Below, in pieces: positions 1 to 8,641 of a DNA stretch of 64,000 bases. The stretch is from Streptomyces spirodelae (GTDB taxonomy: Bacteria; Actinomycetota; Actinomycetes; Streptomycetales; Streptomycetaceae): assembly GCF_017676385.1 (NCBI RefSeq), contig NZ_JAFFZN010000020.1, forward strand, positions 87,956 to 151,955, written 5' to 3'. The first letter of the stretch is position 1, and every line of letters starts with the position of its first letter. The position numbers and the translations under genes were made by a program. The notes below the pieces were generated by a model. The model searched no databases. It was not told the DNA's origin and was given only the letters and a program-made list of their open reading frames with translations.

Positions 1-4
1 CTCC

Positions 5-847
5 ATGCCGTCGTCCCTGCCGTCGTGTCCGCCGCGTATCCCCGCACCGCGTGTCCCCGCACCGTCACGCCCGGTCGGAACGGTCACGCGCGGTACGACG
101 AACCCCAACCGGCTGCGGCGGATGGACCGCTGGATCGCCGCCGCGCTCGGCCCGGCGCTCCGCCGCTCCCCCACCCCGCCGGCCGCCGTCGACCTCGGCT
201 ACGGCGCGGCCCCCTGGACCGCCGTCGAACTGCTGGAGAGGCTGGGCAAGGTGCGCGCGGACGCGCGGGTGTACGGCGTCGAGATAGACCCGGAACGGGT
301 GGCGGCGGCCCGCCCCTACGAGCGCACCGGACTCACGTTCGTACGCGGCGGCTTCGAGCTGCCGGTGGGCGGGGGCCGGGGGCTGACGCTGATACGCGCC
401 GCGAATGTGCTGCGCCAGTATCCGGAGCCCGAGGTCGGGCCCGCTTGGCAGCAGCTGTGTTCCCGGCTGGCGCCGGAAGGGCTGCTGGTCGAGGGCACCT
501 GCGACGAGATCGGACGCCGCCATGTGTGGGTGGCGCTCGGCCCCGAAGGGCCCAGAACGGTCACCTTCGCGGCCCGGCTCGCCACCCTGGCCGCGCCCTC
601 CGACCTGGCCGAGCGGTTGCCGAAGGCGCTCATACACCGGAATGTGCCCGGCGAGCCGGTGCACGCGTTTCTCAGGGATTTCGACCGGGCGTGGGCGACG
701 GCCGCCCCTTATGGCGCCCTCAGCGCCAGGCAGCGGTGGATACGGGCCGTGCGCGCGCTGTCAGCTGACTGGCCGCTGGCTGATGGGCCGCGTCGCTGGC
801 GTCAGGGTGAGGTGACGGTGCGGTGGCCTGCGGTGGCACCCCGGTGA
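5..847 (+). CDS. class I SAM-dependent methyltransferase
   Basis: Probable cytoplasmic methyltransferase of unknown substrate. Seen: a Rossmann-type motif I (VDLGYGAAP) followed about 35 residues later by an acidic loop (VYGVEIDPERV), typical of class I SAM-binding folds. The recognisable domain begins near MDRWIAAALG (ATG at 122). The reading frame is open to the window edge, so the true start may be upstream, at 5 or at 122; no strong ribosome binding site settles it. It ends convergently with the CHAD gene across a hairpin. The family is clear from the motifs; the substrate cannot be inferred. Confidence 0.75.
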   Translation: MPSSLPSCPPRIPAPRVPAPSRPVGTVTRGTTNPNRLRRMDRWIAAALGPALRRSPTPPAAVDLGYGAAPWTAVELLERLGKVRADARVYGVEIDPERVAAARPYERTGLTFVRGGFELPVGGGRGLTLIRAANVLRQYPEPEVGPAWQQLCSRLAPEGLLVEGTCDEIGRRHVWVALGPEGPRTVTFAARLATLAAPSDLAERLPKALIHRNVPGEPVHAFLRDFDRAWATAAPYGALSARQRWIRAVRALSADWPLADGPRRWRQGEVTVRWPAVAPR

Positions 848-855
848 TAGGCCCT

Positions 856-902
856 CTGCGCTTGGGCAGTCTGCGCCAGGGGCGCAGGGTGGGCAAGCGC
901 AG
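856..902. terminator. bidirectional hairpin between convergent genes
   Basis: Arms CTGCGCTTG (856-864) and CAAGCGCAG (894-902) pair perfectly, and an inner stem CTGCGCC/GGCGCAG (871-877/881-887) nests inside. It lies between the stops of the methyltransferase (+) and the CHAD gene (-), so it can serve both strands. Confidence 0.6.
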
Positions 903-929
903 CCCCCATGCGGGGTACCCGTGCGCCGA

Positions 930-2189
930 CTAGGTCCAATGGTGGCCGAAGGTGAAGCGGGCGGCTTCGACCTCGTGCCGCTGGTCGGCGTGGAGCACGC
1001 CGAGGGCGTAAGCCGTGGCGGGAGCAATCCGCGGAGTCGCGGCGGCCGATGCGGCAGCCGCTGCCGCCGCTGCGGCCTCGTGGTGCCGCTCCAGCGCCTC
1101 ACCCGCGGGGCGGAGCCGCGGGTCGGGCTCGGCGTGCGGGCCCAGCACGTCCTGGGCACAGCGGTGCAGCCGCAACAGCACCCGCACCTGGTCCCAGGCC
1201 GCGTCCTGCCTGGCCTCGCTGGCCAGCGACCGGGCGAGCGCGTCGGCGTTGTACGGGGCTCCGGCGCGGGAGAGGGGCAGCGCGGCGACGGCCTCGGTGA
1301 GCTGGCGGCGCGCCTGTTCGGCCAGTGGCGGGAGTACGGCCCCGGCGGGCCGACCCGCACCCTCACCGCCTGGGCGGAACGGCGCCTCGGAGGCGAGCAG
1401 AGCCACCGCGTCGGCGACGGCGTGGAAGCGCGCTGAGCCCAGCGCCTGGAGCGCCGCCGAGTGTGCGCGGGTTCGGGAGAGCGTCAGCCGGCGTTCCAGT
1501 AGGGCACCGGCGCGCGCCGCGCCCACCGGGAGGGCGCCCCGCTCGCGCGTGGCCGCCCCGCCGCTCCGGCCCCCGGCCGCCTGGCGGGCGCCGCTGGGCG
1601 CGGGGACGGGCGAGCCCACGGCGCGGGTCCCGGTCTCGGGGCCCTCGCGGCCGCTGCCCGCGCCGCTGGCCAGCCGGTGCAGAGCGCTCAGCAGCCGCTC
1701 CAGCCGGGCCGCGTAGGCGTACTCGCGGGCCAGCGCGCCGGCCAGCCAGCTCAGTTCGGTGCGCAGGTTGTCGGCCCAGGCCGGGTCGAGCAGCGAACGG
1801 TAGGTGACCAGCGCCCCGTTCAGCCGACGGGCGGCGCAGCGCAGGGTCTCGACGGAGGATGCGGCGCGGGCGGGGTCCGCCGTGCCGGCTGCGCCGCCCT
1901 GGCCGCCCCCCGCGGTCGTTCCGCCGGGGGCACCCGTGCTCTGCGCGTGGGCGCGCAGGCCGCGCAGGAACTCGGCGGCACGCTCGTGCAGATAGCCGCC
2001 CAGCACCTCGGCGGCCGAGCCGGTGAGCGCCCCGGCGGGCGCGTCCGTCGCCGTCCCGGCGGGCGCGTCGGTCACCGTGCCCGGGGGCGGTTGCGTCGCC
2101 GTACCCCCTGCCGTGCCCGTGCCGGCGGGCTGCGCGGGCTCCCCCGTGCCGCGCCCCGGACCGACCACCGCGTCCCGGCTCCGTCCCAT
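930..2189 (-). CDS. CHAD domain-containing protein
   Basis: CHAD domains are helical, with conserved basic residues, and are associated with polyphosphate. Seen: a disordered Gly/Ala/Thr-rich N-terminus (about 60 residues) followed by helices rich in Arg, His and Leu, including the typical stretch CAARRLNGALVTYRSLLDP, and a second helical half ending FTFGHHWT. ATG at 2189 is preferred because AAGGGGA lies 6 nt upstream; a GTG at 2204 is in frame. It lies about 40 bp downstream of polyphosphate kinase on the same strand. Inferred: a polyphosphate-binding partner co-transcribed with ppk. A long alanine run near residue 380 is low complexity. Confidence 0.85.
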   Translation of the reverse strand: MGRSRDAVVGPGRGTGEPAQPAGTGTAGGTATQPPPGTVTDAPAGTATDAPAGALTGSAAEVLGGYLHERAAEFLRGLRAHAQSTGAPGGTTAGGGQGGAAGTADPARAASSVETLRCAARRLNGALVTYRSLLDPAWADNLRTELSWLAGALAREYAYAARLERLLSALHRLASGAGSGREGPETGTRAVGSPVPAPSGARQAAGGRSGGAATRERGALPVGAARAGALLERRLTLSRTRAHSAALQALGSARFHAVADAVALLASEAPFRPGGEGAGRPAGAVLPPLAEQARRQLTEAVAALPLSRAGAPYNADALARSLASEARQDAAWDQVRVLLRLHRCAQDVLGPHAEPDPRLRPAGEALERHHEAAAAAAAAASAAATPRIAPATAYALGVLHADQRHEVEAARFTFGHHWT

Positions 2190-2232
2190 CACGTCCCCTT
2201 CCACGCACCGCGCACGTCGGTCACCCCGTGCG

Positions 2233-4494
2233 TCACGTCGCCGCCGGACCGCGCTTGCGCCGCCGCCCCTCGATCAGCATTTCCTGGACGTTGGGCAGCC
2301 GTTGCCCGTTCTCGTCGTGTGCGTGCCGGGTCCACTCGCCGTCCGGGCCCAGGCGCCAGGAGGCTGTGGTGTCCGACATCCCCGTGACCAGCAGCCGATT
2401 GAGGGAGGCGCGGTGTGCGGGGTCGGTGACCCGCACCAGCGCCTCGATCCGCCGGTCGAGGTTGCGGTGCATCATGTCGGCGCTGCCCAGCCACACTTCC
2501 GGCTCGCCGCCGTTGCCGAAGCAGAAGACCCGCGAGTGCTCCAGGAACCGGCCGAGCACGCTGCGCACTCTGATGTTCTCGCTCAGCTCCGGAACCCCGG
2601 GGCGCAACGCGCAGATGCCGCGTACCCACACCTCCACCGGTACGCCGGCCATGGAGGCGTGGTAGAGGGCGTCGCACACGGTCTCGTCCACGATGGAGTT
2701 GACCTTGATGCGGATGTACGCCTCGCGCCCGGCCCGGTGGTGGGTGATCTCCCGCTGGATACGGGAGACCAGCCCGTCCCGCAGCGAGCGGGGGGCGACC
2801 AGCAGTCGGCGGTAGGTCTCCCGCCGTGAGTAACCCGACAGCCGGTTGAACAGGTCGGACAGGTCGGCGCCGACCTGCTGGTCGGCGGTGAGCAGCCCCA
2901 GGTCCTCGTACAGCCGCGCCGTCTTGGGGTGGTAGTTGCCGGTGCCCACGTGCGCGTACCGGCGCAGCACCTCGCCCTCCTGCCGCACCACCAGCGACAG
3001 CTTGCAGTGCGTCTTGAGTCCGACCAGCCCGTAGACGACGTGGCAGCCCGCCTCTTCCAGCTTCCGCGCCCATTTGATGTTGGCCTGCTCGTCGAACCGT
3101 GCCTTGATCTCGACCAGGACGAGCACCTGCTTGCCGGACTCGGCTGCATCGATCAGCGCGTCCACGATCGGGGAGTCGCCCGAGGTGCGGTACAGCGTCT
3201 GCTTGATCGCCAGCACGTCCGGATCACCGGCCGCCTGCTCCAGGAACGCCTGCACGGAGGTGGAGAACGAGTCGTAGGGGTGGTGCAGCAGTACGTCACG
3301 CTGGCGCAGCGCCGCGAAGATGTCCGGCGGCGAGGCCGACTCGACCTCTGCGAGGTCCCGGTGGGTGCCGGCCACATACTTCGGGTACTTCAGCTCCGGC
3401 CGGTCCATCGCCGAGGCGATCCCGGACAGCCCGGTCAGATCGAGCGGCCCCGGCAGCGGGCAGACCTCGGCCTCGCTCACCTTCAGCTCGCGGACCAGCA
3501 GGTCGAGGACGTACGGGTCGATGGACTCCTCCACCTCCAGCCGCACGGGCGGGCCGAACCTGCGCCGCATCAGCTCCTTCTCCAGGGCCTGGAGCAGGTT
3601 CTCCGCGTCGTCCTCCTCGACCTCCAGGTCCTCGTTCCGCGTCACCCGGAACATGTGGTGCGCCAGCACCTCCATACCCGGGAAGAGCTCCTCCAGGTGC
3701 GCGGCGATCACGTCCTCCAGCGGGACGTAGCGGTGCGGCGACGCCTCCAGGAAGCGCGGCAGCAGCGGCGGCACCTTCACCCGTGCGAAGTGGTTGTGCC
3801 CGCTGACGGGGTTGCGGACGACCACGGCGAGGTTGAGCGACAGCCCGGAGATGTACGGGAACGGGTGCGCCGGGTCGACGGCGAGCGGGGTGAGGACCGG
3901 GTAGATCTGCCGCCTGAAGAGGGTGAACAGTCGGGCCTGTTCCGCCTCGGTCAGCTCCGCCCAGCGGATCAGATGCAGCCCTTCGGCGGCCAGCGCGGGG
4001 GAGATCTCCCGCTGGTAGCAGGCGGCGTGCCGGGCCATGAGCTCCCGCGAACGGTTCCAGATGCCCTCCAGCACCTCGCGCGGCTGGAGCCCCGAGGCAC
4101 TGCGGGTCGCCACCCCGGTCGCTATCCGGCGCTTGAGCCCCGCGACGCGGACCATGAAGAACTCGTCCAGGTTGCCGGCGAAGATCGCGAGGAAGTTCGC
4201 GCGTTCGAGCAGTGGCGTCTCGGGGTCCTCGGCGAGTTCGAGTACGCGCTCGTTGAACGCCAGCCAGCTCTGTTCGCGGTCCAGGAAGCGGTCAGCCGGC
4301 AGGTCGGCGGCCGCCGTGCCGTCCGGGAGATCCCGGCCGCCCTCGTACACATCGGCGTCGGAGTCGAGGTCCGGGTCCAGGCCCAGGTCTGGGCTCGCCC
4401 CGAGGACGTTGCTGGTGACTTTGCCGGGGTCGGTCATACCGCCATTGTCGATGCTCTGCGCTGGGAGGCTCTCTGCCAGGGAGGACCGGGCCAT
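2233..4494 (-). CDS. ppk: polyphosphate kinase 1 (Ppk1)
   Basis: Catalyses reversible transfer of the ATP gamma-phosphate onto polyphosphate chains. Seen: a full-length protein (about 750 residues) with the Ppk N-terminal helical region (REQSWLAFNERVLELAED), the central domain, and two C-terminal phospholipase D-like domains. The first carries GLKTHCKL, holding the family's autophosphorylated histidine, and the second carries LEHSRVFCFGNGG and GSADMMHRNLDRR. ATG at 4494 gives the longest form; ATG at 4437 (MTDPGK) is also possible and neither has a strong ribosome binding site. Its neighbour is the CHAD gene downstream. PhoP control is known for Streptomyces ppk, but I find no convincing PHO box here. 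Confidence 0.97.
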   Translation of the reverse strand: MARSSLAESLPAQSIDNGGMTDPGKVTSNVLGASPDLGLDPDLDSDADVYEGGRDLPDGTAAADLPADRFLDREQSWLAFNERVLELAEDPETPLLERANFLAIFAGNLDEFFMVRVAGLKRRIATGVATRSASGLQPREVLEGIWNRSRELMARHAACYQREISPALAAEGLHLIRWAELTEAEQARLFTLFRRQIYPVLTPLAVDPAHPFPYISGLSLNLAVVVRNPVSGHNHFARVKVPPLLPRFLEASPHRYVPLEDVIAAHLEELFPGMEVLAHHMFRVTRNEDLEVEEDDAENLLQALEKELMRRRFGPPVRLEVEESIDPYVLDLLVRELKVSEAEVCPLPGPLDLTGLSGIASAMDRPELKYPKYVAGTHRDLAEVESASPPDIFAALRQRDVLLHHPYDSFSTSVQAFLEQAAGDPDVLAIKQTLYRTSGDSPIVDALIDAAESGKQVLVLVEIKARFDEQANIKWARKLEEAGCHVVYGLVGLKTHCKLSLVVRQEGEVLRRYAHVGTGNYHPKTARLYEDLGLLTADQQVGADLSDLFNRLSGYSRRETYRRLLVAPRSLRDGLVSRIQREITHHRAGREAYIRIKVNSIVDETVCDALYHASMAGVPVEVWVRGICALRPGVPELSENIRVRSVLGRFLEHSRVFCFGNGGEPEVWLGSADMMHRNLDRRIEALVRVTDPAHRASLNRLLVTGMSDTTASWRLGPDGEWTRHAHDENGQRLPNVQEMLIEGRRRKRGPAAT

Positions 4495-4558
4495 TCCGCG
4501 AGGCTCGCACGAGAGTTTGAATCAACGGTTACGCCGACATGGCATCGCGGGGTTCCCC

Positions 4559-4582
4559 GGGTGGCCTGCCGGTTGGCCACCC
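4559..4582 (-). terminator. hairpin downstream of the SnoaL-like gene
   Basis: GGGTGGCC (4559-4566) pairs perfectly with GGCCACCC (4575-4582) across an 8-nt loop, 8 bp after the stop of the minus-strand gene ending at 4591 and upstream of ppk. There is no T tract, as is usual in Streptomyces. Confidence 0.5.
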
Positions 4583-4590
4583 TGGGTGGT

Positions 4591-5286
4591 TCAGATCTCC
4601 AGGGCCCCCAGTTGCCGTAGCAGGCCGAGGTCGTCCCAGTTCCACCAGCTTTCGGCGATCTTGCCGCCCCGGCAGCGGAACGTGGCGTGCATGGTGCCGG
4701 CGACGTCCTGGTCGGTGGGCTCCAGGCCCTGGTAGGTGCCGGTGTGCCGACCTCGGTAGGTCATCCGGCAGGCCACCAGTTCGCCCTCGGCGATCATGCT
4801 CTCCACCGTGATCGTGGGGTTGAAAGCGCCCATGATCTCGGCGTTCTCCCGTTTGGCCTGGGCGAGGTCCAGGTCGTAGGAGGAGAGGGAGGGGTCGTGC
4901 TCCCGGTAGTCGTCGGTGCACAGCGCGTCGGTGGCGTCGGGGTCGCCCGCGTTGACGACCTCTTCGAAGAAGCGGCTGACGACGAGCTTGTTGAGCTGGT
5001 CGTCCCGTATGACGTCGAGGTCCGTGAAGGTGGGCATCTCGTCACAGGCAGCAACCAGTTCCTGGAAGATGCGGTTGGTCTCGGGCAGTTCCGAGTTCTT
5101 CATCGCCTCCTCGTAGGACGGGAACTCCACGATCTCGATGACATGGGTGGAATCCGAGCGGTCCTGCCCGACCATCGAGTGCGTGGCGGTCCGCTTGCCC
5201 TGGGTCGCCTCGACCCAGTCGTCCATCAGCCTGTCGAGTTGATCGACATTGCCGGTCTTGCAGTCGATGAACTGGACGAATGTCAT
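4591..5286 (-). CDS. SnoaL-like (ester cyclase family) protein with N-terminal ferredoxin-like half
   Basis: Function unknown. Seen: residues 1-95 resemble an EthD/ABM-like alpha+beta half (MTFVQFIDC, then THVIEIVEF). Residues about 100-230 form a SnoaL/NTF2-like half (SRFFEEVVNAGDPDATDALCTDDYREHDPSL, split here across motif positions, ending KIAESWWNWDDLGLLRQLG), the usual pattern of the ester cyclase family. ATG at 5286 is chosen because GGAGG lies 6 nt upstream. Known: SnoaL proteins cyclise polyketides or are generic small-molecule pockets. No biosynthetic genes are near, so a polyketide role is not supported. An AT-rich palindrome lies just upstream. Confidence 0.8.
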   Translation of the reverse strand: MTFVQFIDCKTGNVDQLDRLMDDWVEATQGKRTATHSMVGQDRSDSTHVIEIVEFPSYEEAMKNSELPETNRIFQELVAACDEMPTFTDLDVIRDDQLNKLVVSRFFEEVVNAGDPDATDALCTDDYREHDPSLSSYDLDLAQAKRENAEIMGAFNPTITVESMIAEGELVACRMTYRGRHTGTYQGLEPTDQDVAGTMHATFRCRGGKIAESWWNWDDLGLLRQLGALEI

Positions 5287-5322
5287 GAGTGCCTCCAGAG
5301 CGAGGAACGGCACAAAACGGAA

Positions 5323-5340
5323 TGAAATCTTCTGATTTCA
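5323..5340 (-). promoter_or_regulatory. AT-rich palindrome, candidate operator
   Basis: TGAAATC (5323-5329) and GATTTCA (5334-5340) form a perfect 7-bp inverted repeat with a 4-nt spacer in an otherwise GC-rich intergenic region, 37-54 nt upstream of the SnoaL-like gene start. It is consistent with a repressor site overlapping the promoter; a hairpin is also possible. Confidence 0.35.
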
Positions 5341-5384
5341 GGGTAGGCGTCGGCTTCCGCCCTCGCTCCTTCGGCCGGGAGCCC

Positions 5385-6284
5385 TCACGTCTCCGTGCGG
5401 TACATCAGGTCCGTCTCATGGGTGCGGAAGCCCAGGCCCTCGTAGACGCGGACGGCGGCGGTGTTGTCGGCGTCGACGTAGAGCATGGCGGTCGGTAGCC
5501 CGCGCTCCTCGGCGAGGTACCGCAGGCCGATGGCGGTGAGGGCCTTGCCGAGGCCGCTGCCCTGGGCTTCGGGGCTGACCCCGAGGACATAGACCTCGCC
5601 CAGTTCCTCGGCCGAGTGCACCTTCGTCCAGTGGAAGCCGACCAGGCGCCCGTCCCGTTCGGCGAGGAAGAAGCCGACCGGGTCGAACCAGGGCTCAGTC
5701 TTGCGGTCCTCCAGGTCTCGCTGGGTGAGATTGCCCTGCTCGGGGTGGTGCGCGAAGGCGGCGGCGTTGAGGGCCAGCCAGGCGGCGTCGTCCTCCCCCG
5801 GACGGAAGGCCCGAATCGTCACCCCCTCAGGCAGTGACGGTTCGGACAGGTCGAACCCGGCGAGCGGGCGCCGCAGCTGCCGCAGCTCGCGGAAGAGGGT
5901 CATGCCCAGGCTCTGCGCCAGGTGCCGGGCCGCCGGGTGACCGCCGTGCGCCCAGACCCGCAGCCGCCGCCCGGACTGCTCCATGAGCACCTGCCCCAGC
6001 CGCCTGCCGAAGCCGTTGCCCCGGCGCGTGGGTGCGACGACGAGCTCCCCGGCGGGTGCCTCCACCGGGTCGGTGTCCTCCAGTTGCGCGTAACCGGCCA
6101 GGACCCCGTCGCCGTCGCGCAGCAGCAGGTGGCGCACGCCCGGGCGCGCGCCGCCGCGCAGTTGGAGCCGGCCCTGCTCGGAGACGGCGGGCTGGCCGTC
6201 CTCCCGTGCGGCTGCGTCGATCAGCGCCTGGACCTCTCGTACGCCCTCCGCGGACACCTCGTCCACAACATCCACGTCACTCAT
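5385..6284 (-). CDS. mshD: mycothiol synthase MshD
   Basis: Transfers acetyl from acetyl-CoA to Cys-GlcN-Ins, the last step of mycothiol synthesis. Seen: 299 residues with two tandem GNAT domains. The N-terminal half carries LVVAPTRRGNGFGRRLGQ, and the C-terminal half carries VYVLGVSPEAQGSGLGKAL followed by YVDADNTAAVRVYEGLGF, a canonical acetyl-CoA-binding pattern. ATG at 6284 starts MSDVDVV. Length and domain layout match actinobacterial MshD. The genes around it are not thiol-related; its own promoter region overlaps a tandem repeat. Confidence 0.93.
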   Translation of the reverse strand: MSDVDVVDEVSAEGVREVQALIDAAAREDGQPAVSEQGRLQLRGGARPGVRHLLLRDGDGVLAGYAQLEDTDPVEAPAGELVVAPTRRGNGFGRRLGQVLMEQSGRRLRVWAHGGHPAARHLAQSLGMTLFRELRQLRRPLAGFDLSEPSLPEGVTIRAFRPGEDDAAWLALNAAAFAHHPEQGNLTQRDLEDRKTEPWFDPVGFFLAERDGRLVGFHWTKVHSAEELGEVYVLGVSPEAQGSGLGKALTAIGLRYLAEERGLPTAMLYVDADNTAAVRVYEGLGFRTHETDLMYRTET

Positions 6285-6341
6285 GGGAACGACCCTACGG
6301 CCGAACGCGGGCGAACGGACCGCCCGTCCCCCATCCCGCCC

Positions 6342-6413
6342 GTCCCGCGAGCTCGGTCGGTCCCGCGAGCTCGGTCGGTCCCGCGAGCTCAGCCGGTCCC
6401 GTACGATCAGCCG
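6342..6413. repeat. 18-bp tandem repeat spanning a stop codon
   Basis: Three near-identical 18-bp units (GTCCCGCGAGCTCGGTCG at 6342-6359 and 6360-6377; one variant at 6378-6395) and a diverged fourth (6396-6413). Read on the minus strand, the first unit contains the histidine kinase stop (TGA, 6407-6409) and a second copy again begins GGCTGA. It separates the kinase from mshD. Confidence 0.85.
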
Positions 6414-7879
6414 GGCGCCCCGGTGGGCGGCGGGGTGGGGGCTCCGGGCAGCCGCAGTACCGCCTCGGTCCCCGGACCGCCGTCCGCGGGCTGCTGGAGC
6501 CGCACTTCGCCGCCGCTCTGCCGCACGGTGCGGGCGACGATCGACAGGCCGAGGCCCGATCCTGGCAGGCTCCGCGCCGAGGGGGAGCGCCAGAAGCGGT
6601 CGAAGACGTGCGGGAGTTCGTCGGCGGGCACCCCCGGGCCCTGGTCCCGCACGGTCAGCACTCCGTCGCGCAGCCGGGTGTGCACGGTGCCGCCCTCGGG
6701 ACTGAACTTGATCGCGTTGTCCAGCAGATTGACCACCGACCGCTCCAGGGCCGCCGGTTCGGCCCGCACGTACCAGGGGGCGAGGTCCGTCGTCAGGGTC
6801 AGCCGAGGACCGCGCGGGCGGACCCGTTCCACGGCGCGCTGGGCGATCTCGTGCAGCCCGACGACCTCCGTGCGGGCGGGAGCGCCCGGCTCCTGGACGC
6901 TCCCCTCGGCCTCGGGCGCGGCCTGCGGACGCGAGAGCTCCTGCAGGTCGCCGATGAGGTCGGCCAGCTCGGCCATCTGCGCCTGCACGGACGTCAGCAG
7001 TTCCCTGCGGTCCTCCTCGGGCAGTGCCCGCCCGGTCTCCTCGCTGCGCACCAGCAGATCGATGTTGGTGCGCAGCGACGTCAGCGGGGTGCGCAGCTCG
7101 TGGCCCGCGTCCGCGATCAGTTGCTGCTGCAGCTCGCGCGAGGAGGCCAGCGCCTCGGTCATGGCGTTGAAGGAGCGGGAGAGCCGGGCGATCTCGTCGT
7201 GCCCGTCCGTGGGGATGCGCACTGCCAGATCCTCGGTGCGGGCGATGTGCTCGACGGCCTCGGTGAGCCGGTCGACGGGCCGCAGCCCGGCGCGGGCCAG
7301 TGCGACGCCGGCGCCCGCCGCACCCAGCACACCCGCGCCGCCGACCAGGGAGAGGATCAGCGCGAGGTTGCGGAGCGACTCGTCGATCTCGGCCATCGGC
7401 CGGGCCACCGAAACCGCGAGGTTGGTGCCCGCCACGGGGGTGGTGCGCACCCGGTACTCGGTGCCGTTGGTGGCGCGCGCCGTGTGCAGGGACTCGCGCC
7501 GGCCCCGCTCGGCCACCCGCACATCCGCGTCGGTCACATCCAGCTTCCGCCCGACGATCACGCAGCTGCTGCCGGAGGTGTCCACCACCTGCACGGTGGC
7601 GCCGAAGGGGTTGGGCGCGGGCCGGTCGGGCGGTGTGCACTGCCCGGACTGCACCCGGTCGACGACGGTGCCGGGCGAGACGGAGGTGTCACGCAGCGAG
7701 TCGTCCAGGGAGCCCAGCAGCTGCGCGCGTACGAGGAACCAGCAGGCCAGCGCGCAGGCGGCGACCGCCAGCGCGACCGTGGTGGCGGCCAGCAGCGCCA
7801 GGCGTCCGCGCAGCGGCATGGAGACGGCCCGGGCGCTCCGGCGCCGCAGCCGGAACAGCGTGCTGCGCGGAGAGCTCAC
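6407..7879 (-). CDS. two-component sensor histidine kinase (MprB-like)
   Basis: Membrane sensor kinase. Seen: transmembrane segments near residues 27-50 and 171-193 enclosing an extracytoplasmic domain of about 120 residues with two cysteines, then HAMP, a HisKA box with phosphoacceptor His260 (DAGHELRTPL), and a HATPase domain with N box (NLLDNAIKFS), DQGPGVP and GSGLGLSIVART. The GTG start overlaps the upstream regulator stop as GTGA, indicating translational coupling. With the regulator and the HtrA-like protease it forms a cluster arranged like mycobacterial mprA-mprB-pepD. Inferred role: envelope stress sensing. Confidence 0.93.
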   Translation of the reverse strand: MSSPRSTLFRLRRRSARAVSMPLRGRLALLAATTVALAVAACALACWFLVRAQLLGSLDDSLRDTSVSPGTVVDRVQSGQCTPPDRPAPNPFGATVQVVDTSGSSCVIVGRKLDVTDADVRVAERGRRESLHTARATNGTEYRVRTTPVAGTNLAVSVARPMAEIDESLRNLALILSLVGGAGVLGAAGAGVALARAGLRPVDRLTEAVEHIARTEDLAVRIPTDGHDEIARLSRSFNAMTEALASSRELQQQLIADAGHELRTPLTSLRTNIDLLVRSEETGRALPEEDRRELLTSVQAQMAELADLIGDLQELSRPQAAPEAEGSVQEPGAPARTEVVGLHEIAQRAVERVRPRGPRLTLTTDLAPWYVRAEPAALERSVVNLLDNAIKFSPEGGTVHTRLRDGVLTVRDQGPGVPADELPHVFDRFWRSPSARSLPGSGLGLSIVARTVRQSGGEVRLQQPADGGPGTEAVLRLPGAPTPPPTGAPG

Positions 7880-8604
7880 GCCTCGTCCCGCAGCACATAG
7901 CCCACGCCGCGCACCGTGTGCACCAGGCGCGGCTCGCCGCCCGCCTCGGTCTTGCGCCGCAGGTACATCACATACACATCCAGCGAGTTGGACGACGGCT
8001 CGAAGTCGAAGCCCCAGACGGCCTTGAGGATCTGCTCCCTGGTGAGCACCTGACGCGGGTGGGCCAGGAACATCTCCAGCAGCGTGTACTCGGTACGCGT
8101 CAGCTCCACAGACCGCTCGCCCCGGGTGACCTCCCGGGTGAGCAGGTCCATCCGCAGGTCGGCGAAGGTCAGCGTCTCCGGCTCCTGGGCCGCCTCGGCC
8201 TGCGCCTGGGCGCGCGCGTAGGAGCTGCGCCGCAGCAAGGCGCGGACGCGGGCGAGGAGTTCGTCCAGTTCGAACGGTTTGACGAGGTAGTCGTCGGCTC
8301 CCGCGTCCAGCCCGGTGACGCGGTCGCCGACGGTGTCGCGCGCTGTCAGCATCAGTACGGGCACCCGCACCCCGGTGGCCCGCAGCCTGCGCGCGGCCGT
8401 CAGTCCGTCCATCCGGGGCATCAGCACGTCGAGCACGATCAGATCGGGCTGGTGCTCGGCCACCTTCTCCAGGGCCTCGGCGCCGTCGGCAGCCAGCAGT
8501 GTCTCGTACCCCTCGAAGCTCAGGCTGCGGCGGAGCGCGTCACGGACGGCGGGCTCGTCGTCCACGACGAGGATGGTCTGTTTCGTCTGCGTCTCGGCGG
8601 GCAT
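7876..8604 (-). CDS. OmpR-family response regulator (MprA-like)
   Basis: DNA-binding partner of the downstream kinase. Seen: a receiver domain with acidic pair D15/D16, phosphoacceptor D59 (LIVLDVLMPRMDG), switch Thr (LTARD) and Lys (YLVKPF), then a winged-helix domain (LTRTEYTLLEMFLAHP, VYVMYLRRKTE, TVRGVGYVLR). ATG at 8604 (MPAETQ) fits the family; an in-frame ATG at 8649 would overlap the protease gene by 8 bp. It is co-directional with the protease upstream and overlaps the kinase downstream by 4 bp. Confidence 0.93.
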   Translation of the reverse strand: MPAETQTKQTILVVDDEPAVRDALRRSLSFEGYETLLAADGAEALEKVAEHQPDLIVLDVLMPRMDGLTAARRLRATGVRVPVLMLTARDTVGDRVTGLDAGADDYLVKPFELDELLARVRALLRRSSYARAQAQAEAAQEPETLTFADLRMDLLTREVTRGERSVELTRTEYTLLEMFLAHPRQVLTREQILKAVWGFDFEPSSNSLDVYVMYLRRKTEAGGEPRLVHTVRGVGYVLRDEA

Positions 8605-8641
8605 GGTCACCAGCTTGGCACCGCCCTCACCTGCGGGAGCG

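Noticed and set aside
4495..4590. PHO box upstream of ppk
   Set aside because: No run of GTTCACC-like 11-bp repeats is visible; only the pstS region has one.
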